A stretch of 64,000 bases of DNA. Source: Rhizobiales bacterium 62-47. Its GTDB lineage: Bacteria; Pseudomonadota; Alphaproteobacteria; Rhizobiales; Xanthobacteraceae. The notes beneath the pieces were generated by a model. It did no database searches. It was not told the origin of the DNA and saw only the letters and a program-made list of their open reading frames with translations. Location: assembly GCA_001899255.1 (NCBI GenBank), contig MKVX01000002.1, forward strand, positions 310,001 to 374,000, read 5' to 3'. Both the position numbers and the translations under genes were made by a program. Shown here piece after piece: positions 52,769 to 63,753 of the stretch. How positions within the stretch are numbered: the first letter of the stretch is position 1; every line of letters begins with the position of its first letter.

Positions 52769-53394
52769 GGCGGAGTCCCCTGAATACCCTTGCGCCGAGA
52801 ATGGTTGAATCTCACACCACCTCGCAACGCACCCGAACCGTCTGCCGGCCTCCTGGGGTTAACTCAGTCTTGGGTGCGTCAACCGTTACCGGGCTCATTT
52901 GAGCTTTTTAACTTATTCTCGATTTATCAATGGGTTGCATCGTTCAAGGAAGGACTCAAGTCTAAGCCCGCAAAATGACGGATTGACCACGTCCGTTTCA
53001 ACGCCGCGGACCAAGATGTCGCTGGACAGCCAAGACGCTGAAAGCCGAGGTAGCGTTTGTCCGATACCGCATCAGGTAAGAGTATGCCGGGACGGCCGGA
53101 GCTGGACACGGCCCTAACCGAATTGGTCACCGGCAACGAGTTGGTGATCGCGGAATGAGACAGTCAACCGGGCCCAGTCCGTCCGCAGATTCTTCGGAAA
53201 GGATATCAGGCATTGCGTTGGATGAGGCCCACGCATGTGAGCGAGGTTTTTGTCCGCAGAGAACAAGCAAGTATTCAATGCGGCGCTCGCCATATAAATA
53301 CTAGTACAAAATCGTCGATAACCATTTCTTACGTTTGAGTCTGGCCGACGACAGAGCCTTGAGTTTAAACTTCATTTTGACGAAGCGGTTTGAG
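52769..53394. other. Intergenic island DNA with decayed recombinase sequence
   Basis: About 625 bp without an intact gene. It contains the resolvase-like remnant at 53084-53158. The AT-rich stretch before 53395 probably holds the promoter of the Rep-like gene. Confidence 0.5.
53084..53158 (+). pseudogene. Possible serine recombinase (resolvase) remnant
   Basis: The frame reads MPGRPELDTALTEL, VTGNELVIAE, then TGA where relatives have a Trp codon (RPELDAALAELREGDTLVVAEWDR in the resolvase N-domain). Only this short piece is recognisable. The call rests on about 24 residues. Confidence 0.4.
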
Positions 53395-54279
53395 ATGGCA
53401 GATTCTATTGAACAACTAAAGCAATTAGCAACACAGAGATTGTCGCACCTGCAATCTTTGATCCGACCAGACCTCGGTTCGCACAAACGTATCAAGTTGC
53501 AGCGTGCGGGCTGTGGTAATTCAGGCTCGCTCTTGCATGACGATGTTTCAGCGCAGCACGCCAAACTCTTGTTCGATGATTACAAGAATCTTTTTTCTGA
53601 AAAGGCGAACGACCAACTGCGCTTTATAACCATCCTCCACAGCGTCACAAGTCCGACGCTTGAAAGCGTGATCGATGCTGCCTCCAGAATGGAGCGAGAG
53701 ATCAATCGCGCCGTGGGTCAAGCAGGTGTTGCGTGTCTCGGCGCCACGGAGATCGAAGTCGTCAATTTAAAGCTCTTGGAAAAGATCAAGTCGTTGTCGG
53801 ACAATGAAGCCCGTAAACTCAACGTGCTTCAGAACATTAGTGACTGTTCTGATGTTGATCCTGATTGTGGTGTAATGATCCATTTCCATGGAATTGTGGT
53901 GAGTAACTCGTCACTACGAAACAAAGAGCTTCGTTCCGCGCTTACCAACGTCGAGGATTGGGCACGATCACCCTACCAGATCGAGCTCAAGAACCTCTTC
54001 AGGAATAAGACGATCACGCAAAACCTGGAGAAAATCGCCAGTTACGTTACGAAAGGCGGGAACGAGAACCTTCGCTACAACGCGGGCTTTGGACGCGACC
54101 TTCCGGAGGATACCGATGCCAGAATCTGGCGAGCGGGAACCGGCAGAGCCGATGAAGGGGGCGAAACCCTTACCGATGAGCGAGCACTAACCCTTCACGA
54201 GATCGCCCTGCTCGATCGCATCTGGATTGCGCTTATGAGCAGGCGACCCGACATGCGCGGGTATTTGATCGAGAGTTAG
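53395..54279 (+). CDS. Rep-like protein with HUH and YxxK motifs (putative rolling-circle initiator)
   Basis: A 294-residue protein. It contains FITILHSV (motif I-like, about residues 77-84), an HUH motif His163-Phe-His165 in VMIHFHGIVVS, and Tyr217-Val-Thr-Lys220 in IASYVTKGGNE, in the order and spacing of HUH endonucleases that start rolling-circle replication or relaxase nicking. I do not recognise the exact family; it could be a plasmid/ICE Rep or a transposase-like enzyme. The start is ATG 53395 (TTG 53335 open). It is convergent with the helicase gene. Confidence 0.6.
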   Translation: MADSIEQLKQLATQRLSHLQSLIRPDLGSHKRIKLQRAGCGNSGSLLHDDVSAQHAKLLFDDYKNLFSEKANDQLRFITILHSVTSPTLESVIDAASRMEREINRAVGQAGVACLGATEIEVVNLKLLEKIKSLSDNEARKLNVLQNISDCSDVDPDCGVMIHFHGIVVSNSSLRNKELRSALTNVEDWARSPYQIELKNLFRNKTITQNLEKIASYVTKGGNENLRYNAGFGRDLPEDTDARIWRAGTGRADEGGETLTDERALTLHEIALLDRIWIALMSRRPDMRGYLIES

Positions 54280-54436
54280 GGCGTGAGCCCATAACTTCAG
54301 AGTAGTCGGCAGACATCCACTTTGGTTCGCATTTCGAACTCAGCGTGAGATCCGGAAAGTGCCAACAATGGATTCTACTCAGAATCAAGGAACCGGACCA
54401 TCATCGCGCACAGCGCCGGCGACAACTTCCGTGAAG

Positions 54437-56281
54437 CTACGGGAGCCCGAGGTGGATTTCGTCCGCCTTGAACCACCCATTTGCCAGCAGTTGACTTCTC
54501 ACGCGCTCAGGACTTTCGGCGTAAGCGACTAGGGCGAGCGAACGCTCGGCGCGGCTACACGTGACGTAGAACAAACGTCTCGTCGAGGCGGTCGTGGTGT
54601 CCTCCGCACCACCGCCGAAAAGCTTGTCGTATTTGAACAGGAAGCCTCTCGCTTCATGATCGTCCATGATGACCATCACCCTCGGGAATTCGAGACCTTT
54701 CACGCCTTGATGGGTATCGAAGCGTGCCTTGCGTCCGACGTATTTTGCGTAGGCGCGAGCCTGACGAAAGGGGACCTCCAAAAACGCCGCAACCCCCTTA
54801 TCTCGATCAGTGCGTTTGTCCACTTCGTCGTCATCCGCTCCGTCAGTGACGGCGCCGGCCAGAGCAACTTTAATGAGGTCAGGCAGGACAAAGAGGCTCG
54901 TATCCGCGACATTTTGCGCGACTTCGCGGAACGTTGCAGCCGGATTCCCGTCGAGCAGTCCCACCATCGCATCCACTGCGGCCTGAGCCTTGGCGAGTTG
55001 CTCTAGCTCGTCCTCAGCTTCTTTCAACGCCATCGCACTCACCAGTGGTGATGCGGCGCGTACTATCCTCGCGACGGCGAACTTGTCGTCTTTGGCATCC
55101 CAAGTCGGGAGTACCAAATTTGTGAAGAAATTGACCAGCGGAAGTGACCCATCGAGCAGCGCAGTACGGAATTGCGAGATAGGATAGAGTGCCGCCAGCA
55201 GATCGTCAAAACCCATCCTAAGGGCTGCCATTCGGTGCTCAAGGATGAGCACTTTGACCGCATCCTCATTCTCCCAATCGGCATCGGCCGTGAGAACCGC
55301 CATGTGCGCGCAGATCGCTTGCTCGGCCGTGGCCTTGTCTGTTGTTTCGGACGGTAGCACGAACATCTGGACGCAGCCCTCCGGAGCCGTGCTGCGAGGA
55401 ATCTGGACCTGCCTGTCGGTAGCTTCACGAACCTTGTTGATGAGTTCGATAACGCGACGCGGGCAGCGGAAATTTATCTTTTTTGTTGGGGTGGCCCAAT
55501 CCACAGGTAGGCTCTCCCCTAAGCCGGGCTGACCATCTCCGTAGATACGCTGCATCATATCGCCAAAAAGGCCGACGACGATTTCGCCCCTATGAGCAGC
55601 CTGGAAGGCGAACAGGGCTTCCACAATGTGCCGGTTAGTATCCTGACTTTCATCGACAAGGATGTAGGGATAGCCATCGCGCAGAATCTCGCGCAGCGTC
55701 TCTTTCGTTCGCACAAAATCGCCGGCAAGCTTAAGTACCTCTGCGTGATTCAGAGAATCTCGCCCGCGGTTATCGATGTCAGGGCTGTAGACAAACTTCT
55801 TGATGCTATCGAGCATAGCGAGGCGCCGTTGTTTGAAGGCGATGTCCGCTAGACGCTCTGCGGACGCCTTCGTACCCGTGCGCCCCTTTGCTTCCTTCGC
55901 TTGCAGCTCCAAAATGTCAGCGTTGAGTTCCACACGAAGCCACTCGCGGATGTCGTGGTTAAACCCTTCAATCAGCGTCCAGGCGAAGCTATGGATCGTC
56001 GAGACCGCGATTACCGGATCAAACTGCGTTCTGCGGACAATCTCATCGCGCGCCGCTTTTGTATAGGTGATGACGGCGACCCGTTGGCCACGCATCCTCA
56101 AGCTCTTTCCTACCAAGCCGCGCAGATGATCGAGAGCACCCACTAGCGAGCGTGTCTTGCCCGATCCGGCACCTGCGAATAGGAAGAAGCTCTTCGGTGA
56201 TTTTGGGTCTAAACACGCCTTAATCTCAGCATCCACGTGGAGGTCAAGGTCATCATTGTCCACGAGCGTCGCCAGGCTCAT
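54437..56281 (-). CDS. UvrD/Rep-family helicase, GajB-like
   Basis: A 614-residue superfamily 1 helicase. Motif I AGAGSGKT (residues 36-43), Ia VITYTKAARDEI, II ILVDESQDTN, III GDMMQRIYG, IV INFRCPRRVIELIN, V THQGVKGLEFPRVMVI and VI RLFYVTCSRAERSL are all present. ATG 56281 overlaps the stop of the OLD nuclease gene (ATGA). An OLD-family nuclease followed by a UvrD-like helicase is the Gabija (GajA-GajB) layout. It is about 120 residues longer than typical GajB. Confidence 0.85.
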   Translation of the reverse strand: MSLATLVDNDDLDLHVDAEIKACLDPKSPKSFFLFAGAGSGKTRSLVGALDHLRGLVGKSLRMRGQRVAVITYTKAARDEIVRRTQFDPVIAVSTIHSFAWTLIEGFNHDIREWLRVELNADILELQAKEAKGRTGTKASAERLADIAFKQRRLAMLDSIKKFVYSPDIDNRGRDSLNHAEVLKLAGDFVRTKETLREILRDGYPYILVDESQDTNRHIVEALFAFQAAHRGEIVVGLFGDMMQRIYGDGQPGLGESLPVDWATPTKKINFRCPRRVIELINKVREATDRQVQIPRSTAPEGCVQMFVLPSETTDKATAEQAICAHMAVLTADADWENEDAVKVLILEHRMAALRMGFDDLLAALYPISQFRTALLDGSLPLVNFFTNLVLPTWDAKDDKFAVARIVRAASPLVSAMALKEAEDELEQLAKAQAAVDAMVGLLDGNPAATFREVAQNVADTSLFVLPDLIKVALAGAVTDGADDDEVDKRTDRDKGVAAFLEVPFRQARAYAKYVGRKARFDTHQGVKGLEFPRVMVIMDDHEARGFLFKYDKLFGGGAEDTTTASTRRLFYVTCSRAERSLALVAYAESPERVRSQLLANGWFKADEIHLGLP

Positions 56282-58551
56282 GTTGCAGCAGCCTTCGGAG
56301 CAAGGTCTGCATCTTTGCGCTCCAATTGCTCCTTCAACCACAAGAGCCCATGTTCGATGTATGCAGGCACTTTGAGCTTCTGGACGTCCTCGCTGAAGAG
56401 CAGATCCATCGCAAACTCAGCCTTGTCGCTCTTGCCAATCTCGGCTGCCACCAGTGTCGCGAGCTCGACGTCGCTCTTTGCCTGCTCGATAATCGTCTGG
56501 AACTTGCCAGCCAGACCCGTCGCCTTCCGATCCTTGAAGAAATCGAAATTCTGATAAAGCAACGCGTCTTCGAACGTGTTCGCGAGAATTTCCGTCTCGA
56601 CGGCTCCAATCTTCACTTTGGTGCTGATCTGATAGGCCGCCCGAACAGCGTATCCATTCGGGTGCGCCAGTGCTTTGTCCTGCTCTTCCAGCTTGATGAG
56701 CGCATCGACCGACGTCTCCTTGGGCGCCCAGGTACGCAAAGTTTCATTGCGCGCCTCAAGGCCCTTACCGAGCACTGGCGTTTCGGCCTTTTGCGTCGTC
56801 GGATCTTTCGCGTCGAGATCGGTGATGATGAGCGTCGTCAGTCCAAGCGCATCAACGAGACCTTTAAATCGATGTGCGTGGCTGCCGCCAACTTCCAACC
56901 ATGTGATGTAGCAACTGCGAAGGTATTCGAGCACGTCGTCCTCTCTCACAAAGTGCGGTACCAAAATTCGCTCAGCACTCCCTTCGATGAAGACGGCTGC
57001 GTCTGCGAAGAACAGGTCACAGTGCGTGGCCTTCAAATAGCGCGTCACAAACTTGGCTGTCCGATCCGGCTTGCCGAAAACCGAGGAGAGATTGACGACG
57101 CACGCGGTCGGCGTCTTGCACTTCTTAGTCGGCGGAAGGCGGCGGAAATATCGAAGAGCGGCGAAATCGCAAGCGTGAGCAACGTGGCTGGAATGCGTAC
57201 TCACCACTAGCTGCGTGCAGAAAGTCTTTGAGCCACCGAGCGCAGGATCGTTTCGAAGGACATCGTAGGCGTGCTTGATGAAAACCTGCTGCACCTGAGC
57301 GTGGAGATAGGCTTCTGGCTCCTCCACGAGCACGAGGTGTAGGGCTGGAGGGGGTTTTGCGTCAATTTGAGACGCACTCGCTTTGCCAACGCGCATCCAT
57401 GCATCGCGATAGCTCATGAGACCGAAAACCATCGACACGAGGTTTTGGTATCCCAGCCCATTCGAGTCTTCAGGCAGGCGATGGACGAGCCCGTCGCTGG
57501 AGGCAGGAACCTCATATTGAACCGCGGAGTCGTGGCTCAAGCCGTCCTGAAGTCTCAGCTTGGTTGCGATCTTCAGCTTGGGGTCTGAGATGCCAGGATA
57601 GCCAAGCTTCTGAAGCTCCTTAAGGGCTTTCTCAAACGACTCGGAAAGCCGCTCATCGAAGACCTTTCGCGCGTTATCCAAGGCCTCCATCGCCTTGATG
57701 TCTGAGAGATCCGGCGCGTCCTGCCAGTCGAGATGATTGTCGTAGTAGGAGCGCAATTGGGTTGAGAGGCGCCGGGCGCCTCTGGATTCACCGCCCACCT
57801 CTTCATGCTGAACACGGGGCGTCGTTGGCGAACCAAAGCCGCGCTGCGCGCTGATTTCGTCGATCTGAATAAGTCCGTCCAGGGGATTACCCTCAACGGC
57901 TTCCAGGCCTTCCGGTAACTCCTGCATTGAAGCCATGCCGTTCTGGGGGGGAGCCAGCTTCGCGGGATCGAGAATGTAGGCTTTGAGCTTGAAGAAGGAG
58001 CGCACGCGCCGATCTAGGAAGTCGACCAGATTAAGTGGCCATAGTTCAAGCTGAGGAGGATCACCTTTTCCTTCAGCCGCCTTGACCGCTGCGGCCGTCG
58101 TCTCCCTAGCCTTAATTCGTGCAGCGACAAATTCCTGTTGGAACTTTGTAGGCTCATCAGGTTCGTAGCGCAGGCGAACGCCGAGGGGGCCGGATTTCCA
58201 GTCCAGTGTTGGTAGGAGCTTCTGCACACGATGCATCTCGCCTTTTCCCACGTGCAGCCACACATCAAGCTGTGGAAGATACCTTGTGAGGTTTGGAGCG
58301 GGGAGCGGTTCCCCGGTCTTGAGAGCGGCCTCCCACGCCTCTCCTTCAACGTTCAGCGCTTGCCAATGAGCAAGGCTAAAATCGTTGATTGAAAAGCTGC
58401 GGGGATCGACGAGAAAACGACGGAGCGCAGTCATCGCGGAAGTCTTCCCGCTATTGTTTGCGCCCACGAACACAGTCTTCTCGGGTTCAAATGCGACCCG
58501 GGTAGCTACAAGTTTTCTGAAATTGCCGATTTCAACTTTGGATATATGCAT
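56278..58551 (-). CDS. OLD-family ATPase/TOPRIM nuclease, GajA-like
   Basis: A 757-residue protein. ABC-type ATPase halves: Walker A GANNSGKT (30-37), signature region SNGLGYQN (363-370), Walker B LHLVLVEEPEAYLH (404-417), H-loop STHSSHVA (451-458). TOPRIM domain: Glu523 in VFIEGSAERI, Asp578/Asp580 in LIITDLDA, and a late FEDALL (660-665). This is an overcoming-lysogenization-defect (OLD) nuclease of class 2 because a UvrD-like helicase is coupled to it. Typical GajA is near 580 residues, so the insert between ATPase halves (about 55-350) is large. Confidence 0.85.
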   Translation of the reverse strand: MHISKVEIGNFRKLVATRVAFEPEKTVFVGANNSGKTSAMTALRRFLVDPRSFSINDFSLAHWQALNVEGEAWEAALKTGEPLPAPNLTRYLPQLDVWLHVGKGEMHRVQKLLPTLDWKSGPLGVRLRYEPDEPTKFQQEFVAARIKARETTAAAVKAAEGKGDPPQLELWPLNLVDFLDRRVRSFFKLKAYILDPAKLAPPQNGMASMQELPEGLEAVEGNPLDGLIQIDEISAQRGFGSPTTPRVQHEEVGGESRGARRLSTQLRSYYDNHLDWQDAPDLSDIKAMEALDNARKVFDERLSESFEKALKELQKLGYPGISDPKLKIATKLRLQDGLSHDSAVQYEVPASSDGLVHRLPEDSNGLGYQNLVSMVFGLMSYRDAWMRVGKASASQIDAKPPPALHLVLVEEPEAYLHAQVQQVFIKHAYDVLRNDPALGGSKTFCTQLVVSTHSSHVAHACDFAALRYFRRLPPTKKCKTPTACVVNLSSVFGKPDRTAKFVTRYLKATHCDLFFADAAVFIEGSAERILVPHFVREDDVLEYLRSCYITWLEVGGSHAHRFKGLVDALGLTTLIITDLDAKDPTTQKAETPVLGKGLEARNETLRTWAPKETSVDALIKLEEQDKALAHPNGYAVRAAYQISTKVKIGAVETEILANTFEDALLYQNFDFFKDRKATGLAGKFQTIIEQAKSDVELATLVAAEIGKSDKAEFAMDLLFSEDVQKLKVPAYIEHGLLWLKEQLERKDADLAPKAAAT

Positions 58552-58926
58552 GGTTCCCCCGCGCGCATTCTAGTGCTGACACGAGGGAACAATCAACCAA
58601 CGCGTTTATTATCGATCACTTGCATCCTGAGGATGCTGTTATCAATGCTTCACCCCTTGAAGCATGGGCCAACATCCAACAAACGCAAGTTCGTATCTGG
58701 ATCGCGCTCGAAACTTGATCGAATGGTTATTCAACAAGATCAGGCAGTTGGCGCGTCGTCCCCGATAGGCAAGCTGACAGCTTACCATCAGCGTTCGTCA
58801 AACTCGCATCACACAAGTTTATAATTGGCCGACCGTAGTAACGAGTTGCAGACAGCAAATACCCATAGAAAACAGCAACAACAGACAATCAACAGACTGA
58901 TATCAACGAACAACAATAACCACCTA
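58552..58926. other. Intergenic, promoter side of the nuclease-helicase operon
   Basis: About 375 bp, AT-richer than the core genome, between the OLD nuclease start and an integrase remnant. No ORF, dyad or RNA was recognised. Confidence 0.5.
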
Positions 58927-59469
58927 TCAAGTGTTATTCAGATACTTCTTCCTACCTGCTTGCCAGTCCAATCGAGCAATCAGCGTTCTTCTGCCGGATC
59001 GTGAACTTCCCCCGACGATACCTGCCCGTTGATAAATTCCGGCGATGAAACGTGTCATCGACGCGGCAGTCATGTGGCCTCCCCGTTGCGACTCGAACAG
59101 TGGAGCCTGATCGAACCGGCTCACATGGGGATCTAGTTTCTCGCGATAGTCAGCGAGAAGAATACGAAGCTTGCTTGAGTGCACGGTCACAGCAATAGAG
59201 CTCACCGTACGAGTCTTGGTGTACGCACGCCGGACTTCCAGGCAATCACGTACGATCCCATCTGGATGATAGACATTGGCCCATCGGAGTTCGGCCAACT
59301 CACTTGCGCGAAGACCAAGCTCAATCGAGAGAGCGATGACGAGTTCAGCTCGGTCTACGAACCTGCCGCATTGTCGTGCTGAACGTAGGAGGGCTTTGAT
59401 CTCATCGGGGCCCAGGAGGGCGGCTTGTCCAGTCGTTCCCTTAGGTCGGCCTCGTATCCTTCCACCCAT
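58927..59469 (-). pseudogene. Tyrosine recombinase truncated at its C-terminus
   Basis: About 180 residues: GRPKGTTGQAALLGPDEIKA, SIELGLRASELAELRWANV (with the first catalytic Arg), and GSSRSGRRTLIARL near the end. The sequence then turns into WQAGRKKYLNNT and stops, so the GHSN-type His and the nucleophile Tyr are missing. It lies 180 bp from a tRNA-Ser 3' end, the usual place for an island integrase. It cannot be active alone. Confidence 0.85.
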
Positions 59470-59647
59470 AGACCCGAAAATATTTGGCGAGCAGAATCAG
59501 TACAGGGCTGGAAATCTTCAGGAATCGATTTGTTTCAGACGAAATAATACAAGTTTCCATCCGCACAATATTGAGGGTCAAAATGTGGGATACCCAATAA
59601 CCGCAACGACAAAACATCTTTTTTAACAAATGTTTATGGGGATGATC

Positions 59648-59737
59648 TGGCGGAGAGAGTGGGATTCGAACCCACGGTACGGTTTCCCGCACACACGCTT
59701 TCCAAGCGTGCGCCTTAAGCCACTCGGCCATCTCTCC
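59648..59737 (-). tRNA. tRNA-Ser (anticodon GGA)
   Basis: Read on the minus strand: acceptor GGAGAGA pairs with TCTCTCC, D arm TGGCCGAGTGGCTTAAGGC, anticodon loop CTTGGAAAG, long variable arm, and T loop GGTTCGAATCC. CCA is encoded (59650-59648). Its 3' end faces the island and the truncated integrase, so it is the likely integration site. Confidence 0.97.
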
Positions 59738-59921
59738 GGTCGCTCTCTCATGACGGGGCAGGCCGACTTTTGCAAGAGACTGCTGTGCCTACCGTGTCGA
59801 TTTCCGCAACCAGTTGAAGTTTTTCATGATTTATCAGCCTGCGGGGCCAAGGCGCGACCGTGATAAGCTCGAAGAAAGCCCGCGGCTGCTCCCGCAGCCG
59901 GACGGGCGCAGGAGGTCATGC

Positions 59922-60260
59922 ATGCTTCGTCGCGCGGCGCCGATATGGATGGTCCTGACGATCGCAACCGTCGGTGCACTAACACCAGCGGCAGCGCAGG
60001 TGTGCAGCCGGGTTGGCCCAGACATCACCTGCAATGACGGGCGGCGCGGCATACTGTCGGGAGACGCCATTGTCTGGTCGGACGGCACGCGCTCGAGCGC
60101 TTCACCGCACCCCAGCGTCATTATCGGCAACAAGGCATCCGTACACGTCGGCCCGGGCGTGTTTGTCGGCAAAGGCGGCGGCTCGGTGCCGCTCGACGAT
60201 CCCAACGCACCCAACAAGACGCGCTGCGCCATCCTTGATGGCGTGTCCTACTGCTATTGA
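59922..60260 (+). CDS. Secreted hypothetical protein
   Basis: A 112-residue protein with a signal peptide (MLRRAAPIWMVLTIATVGAL ending AAAQ). GGAGG lies 6 bases before ATG 59922; the open frame to 59814 is not used. The mature part has four Cys (VCSRVGPDITCNDG, TRCAILDGVSYCY) that could form two disulfides, and a Gly-rich middle. I do not recognise the family. It is convergent with atpC. Confidence 0.7.
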   Translation: MLRRAAPIWMVLTIATVGALTPAAAQVCSRVGPDITCNDGRRGILSGDAIVWSDGTRSSASPHPSVIIGNKASVHVGPGVFVGKGGGSVPLDDPNAPNKTRCAILDGVSYCY

Positions 60261-60287
60261 GAGAACCGCGCTCGCAGCGTGTCCCAT

Positions 60288-60305
60288 CGTGCCAAGGCTG
60301 GCACG
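60288..60305. terminator. Hairpin between convergent genes
   Basis: CGTGCCA-AGGC-TGGCACG, a perfect 7-bp stem between the stops of the secreted protein gene and atpC. There is no T tract on either side. Confidence 0.4.
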
Positions 60306-60315
60306 CACTTCGCCA

Positions 60316-60723
60316 TCAATGCATGGCGGTGGAGTGCAACTGGCTTTGAATGCTCTTGAAATGATCGAGCCGCTCGATGGCGTGATCGAGCTCGGAGCCT
60401 TCGTGCTCAGCCAACTTGGCTTCCATCGCCGAGATTGTTTCCGCGAATTGCGCGCGGTCCAACTCCTCGAACGAGGTCGCGACGTCCGCCAGCACCGTGA
60501 GGCCCTTCTCGGAAACTTCCGCCAGACCGCCGAGGACGATGATCTTCTGATGGTTGTTGCCGATCGTCACCGTGAGGATACCGGGACGTATCACCGCCAC
60601 CACCGGGGCATGCCCTGCGAGTACGCCGAAATCACCCTCGATGCCGGGAACATCGACCTGATCGACCTCGCCTGAGAAGGCGAGCTTTTCGGGGGATACG
60701 AGATCGAAGTGGAACGTCGCCAT
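60316..60723 (-). CDS. atpC: ATP synthase F1 epsilon subunit
   Basis: A 135-residue protein: [38 protein letters not shown] and [20 protein letters not shown] are the classic beta-sandwich of epsilon, followed by two C-terminal helices. It is part of the rotating stalk and can inhibit ATP hydrolysis. Last gene of the operon, about 140 bp after atpD with a family repeat in between. Confidence 0.95.
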   Translation of the reverse strand: MATFHFDLVSPEKLAFSGEVDQVDVPGIEGDFGVLAGHAPVVAVIRPGILTVTIGNNHQKIIVLGGLAEVSEKGLTVLADVATSFEELDRAQFAETISAMEAKLAEHEGSELDHAIERLDHFKSIQSQLHSTAMH

Positions 60724-60750
60724 GGTCAGCCTTCGCCAAAACGCACAATC

Positions 60751-60839
60751 GTCATCCTGAGGTGGCCGCTCTTGCGGCCCTCGAAGGATGACATACGATC
60801 ACCCTTCGAGGCTCGCTGCGCTCGCACCTCAGGGTGACG
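60751..60839. repeat. Bradyrhizobiaceae-type intergenic repeat, copy 1
   Basis: It carries CATCCTGAGG at one end, an internal CCTCGAAGGATGACAT and CACCCTTCGAGG, and CCTCAGGGTGAC at the other: nested inverted repeats. The same design occurs at 63645-63742. Located between atpD and atpC. Confidence 0.7.
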
Positions 60840-60864
60840 GCGCAGCTTTGCAGATCGGGCAGCC

Positions 60865-62723
<1,859 letters not shown>

Positions 62724-62747
62724 CGTTCGCTCCCTGTCGGTCCTGCC

Positions 62748-63626
62748 TCAGATTGCCTCGGCGCCGGAGATGATTTCGATCAGCTCCTTGGTGATCATCG
62801 CCTGACGCGTACGGTTGTAGATCAGCGTCTGCTTGCGGATCATGTCGCCCGCGTTCCGGGTGGCGTTGTCCATCGCGCTCATCTGCGCGCCGTAGAACGA
62901 TGCGTTGTTTTCCAGCAGCGCACGGAAGATCTGCACCGCAAGGTTACGCGGCAGCAGGCGGGTAAGGATTTCATCCTCTTCCGGCTCGTACTCATAGGAG
63001 GTCTTTGGCCCCGCATTGGTCGCGGCGGCTTCGACGACCAGCGGGATGATCTGCTGCGCGGTCGGGACCTGCGAGATCACCGACTTGAACTGCGCGTAGA
63101 ACAAGGTGCAGACGTCGAATTCGCCGGCCTCAAAGCGGGCGATCACCTTCCTGGCAATATCCTCGGCGTTGCTGAAACCGAGCTGGCGCACCGAGCGCAG
63201 TTCGACGTTTTCAACGATCTGCTTGTCGAAGGTCCGGCGCAGCTGTTCGTAACCCTTGCGGCCGACGCAGAAGAACTTGACCTCTTTGCCCTGGTTCATC
63301 AGCGCCAGCGCACGCTCGCGCGCCAGACGCACGATCGACGAGTTGAATGCACCCGACAGGCCGCGCTCTCCGGTGCAAACCAGCAGCAGATGAACCTGAT
63401 CCTTGCCGGTCCCGCCAAGCAAGACCGGAGCGCCGGGCGAACCCGCGGCGGCCGAGGCGATATTGGAAATCACCGCGTCCATCCGCTCGGCATAGGGCCG
63501 CGCGGCTTCGGCAGCCGTCTGCGCGCGGCGCAGCTTGGAGGCCGCGACCATCTGCATCGCCTTGGTGATCTTCTGCGTCGCCTTGGTCGAGGCGATGCGG
63601 ACGCGCATGTCTTTTAGGCTGGCCAT
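62748..63626 (-). CDS. atpG: ATP synthase F1 gamma subunit
   Basis: A 292-residue protein: [20 protein letters not shown] at the start, [16 protein letters not shown], and a C-terminal [20 protein letters not shown] plus [20 protein letters not shown], all conserved in gamma, the central rotor shaft. It is preceded by a repeat and followed by ohr. Confidence 0.96.
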   Translation of the reverse strand: MASLKDMRVRIASTKATQKITKAMQMVAASKLRRAQTAAEAARPYAERMDAVISNIASAAAGSPGAPVLLGGTGKDQVHLLLVCTGERGLSGAFNSSIVRLARERALALMNQGKEVKFFCVGRKGYEQLRRTFDKQIVENVELRSVRQLGFSNAEDIARKVIARFEAGEFDVCTLFYAQFKSVISQVPTAQQIIPLVVEAAATNAGPKTSYEYEPEEDEILTRLLPRNLAVQIFRALLENNASFYGAQMSAMDNATRNAGDMIRKQTLIYNRTRQAMITKELIEIISGAEAI

Positions 63627-63644
63627 CTTTGCCCCGTATTCTGC

Positions 63645-63742
63645 CTCATCATCCTGAGGGTATCGCGAGGACGCGACCCTCGAAGGATGATCGTCCCGCC
63701 GCCGTCCATCGAGGCGCGCTTGGCGCGCCCCTCAGGATGACG
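63645..63742. repeat. Bradyrhizobiaceae-type intergenic repeat, copy 2
   Basis: It starts ATCATCCTGAGGG, contains CCTCGAAGGATGATCG, and ends CCCTCAGGATGACG, with inverted arms like copy 1 at 60751-60839. Located between atpA and atpG. Confidence 0.75.
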
Positions 63743-63753
63743 ACTCGTTGTCA

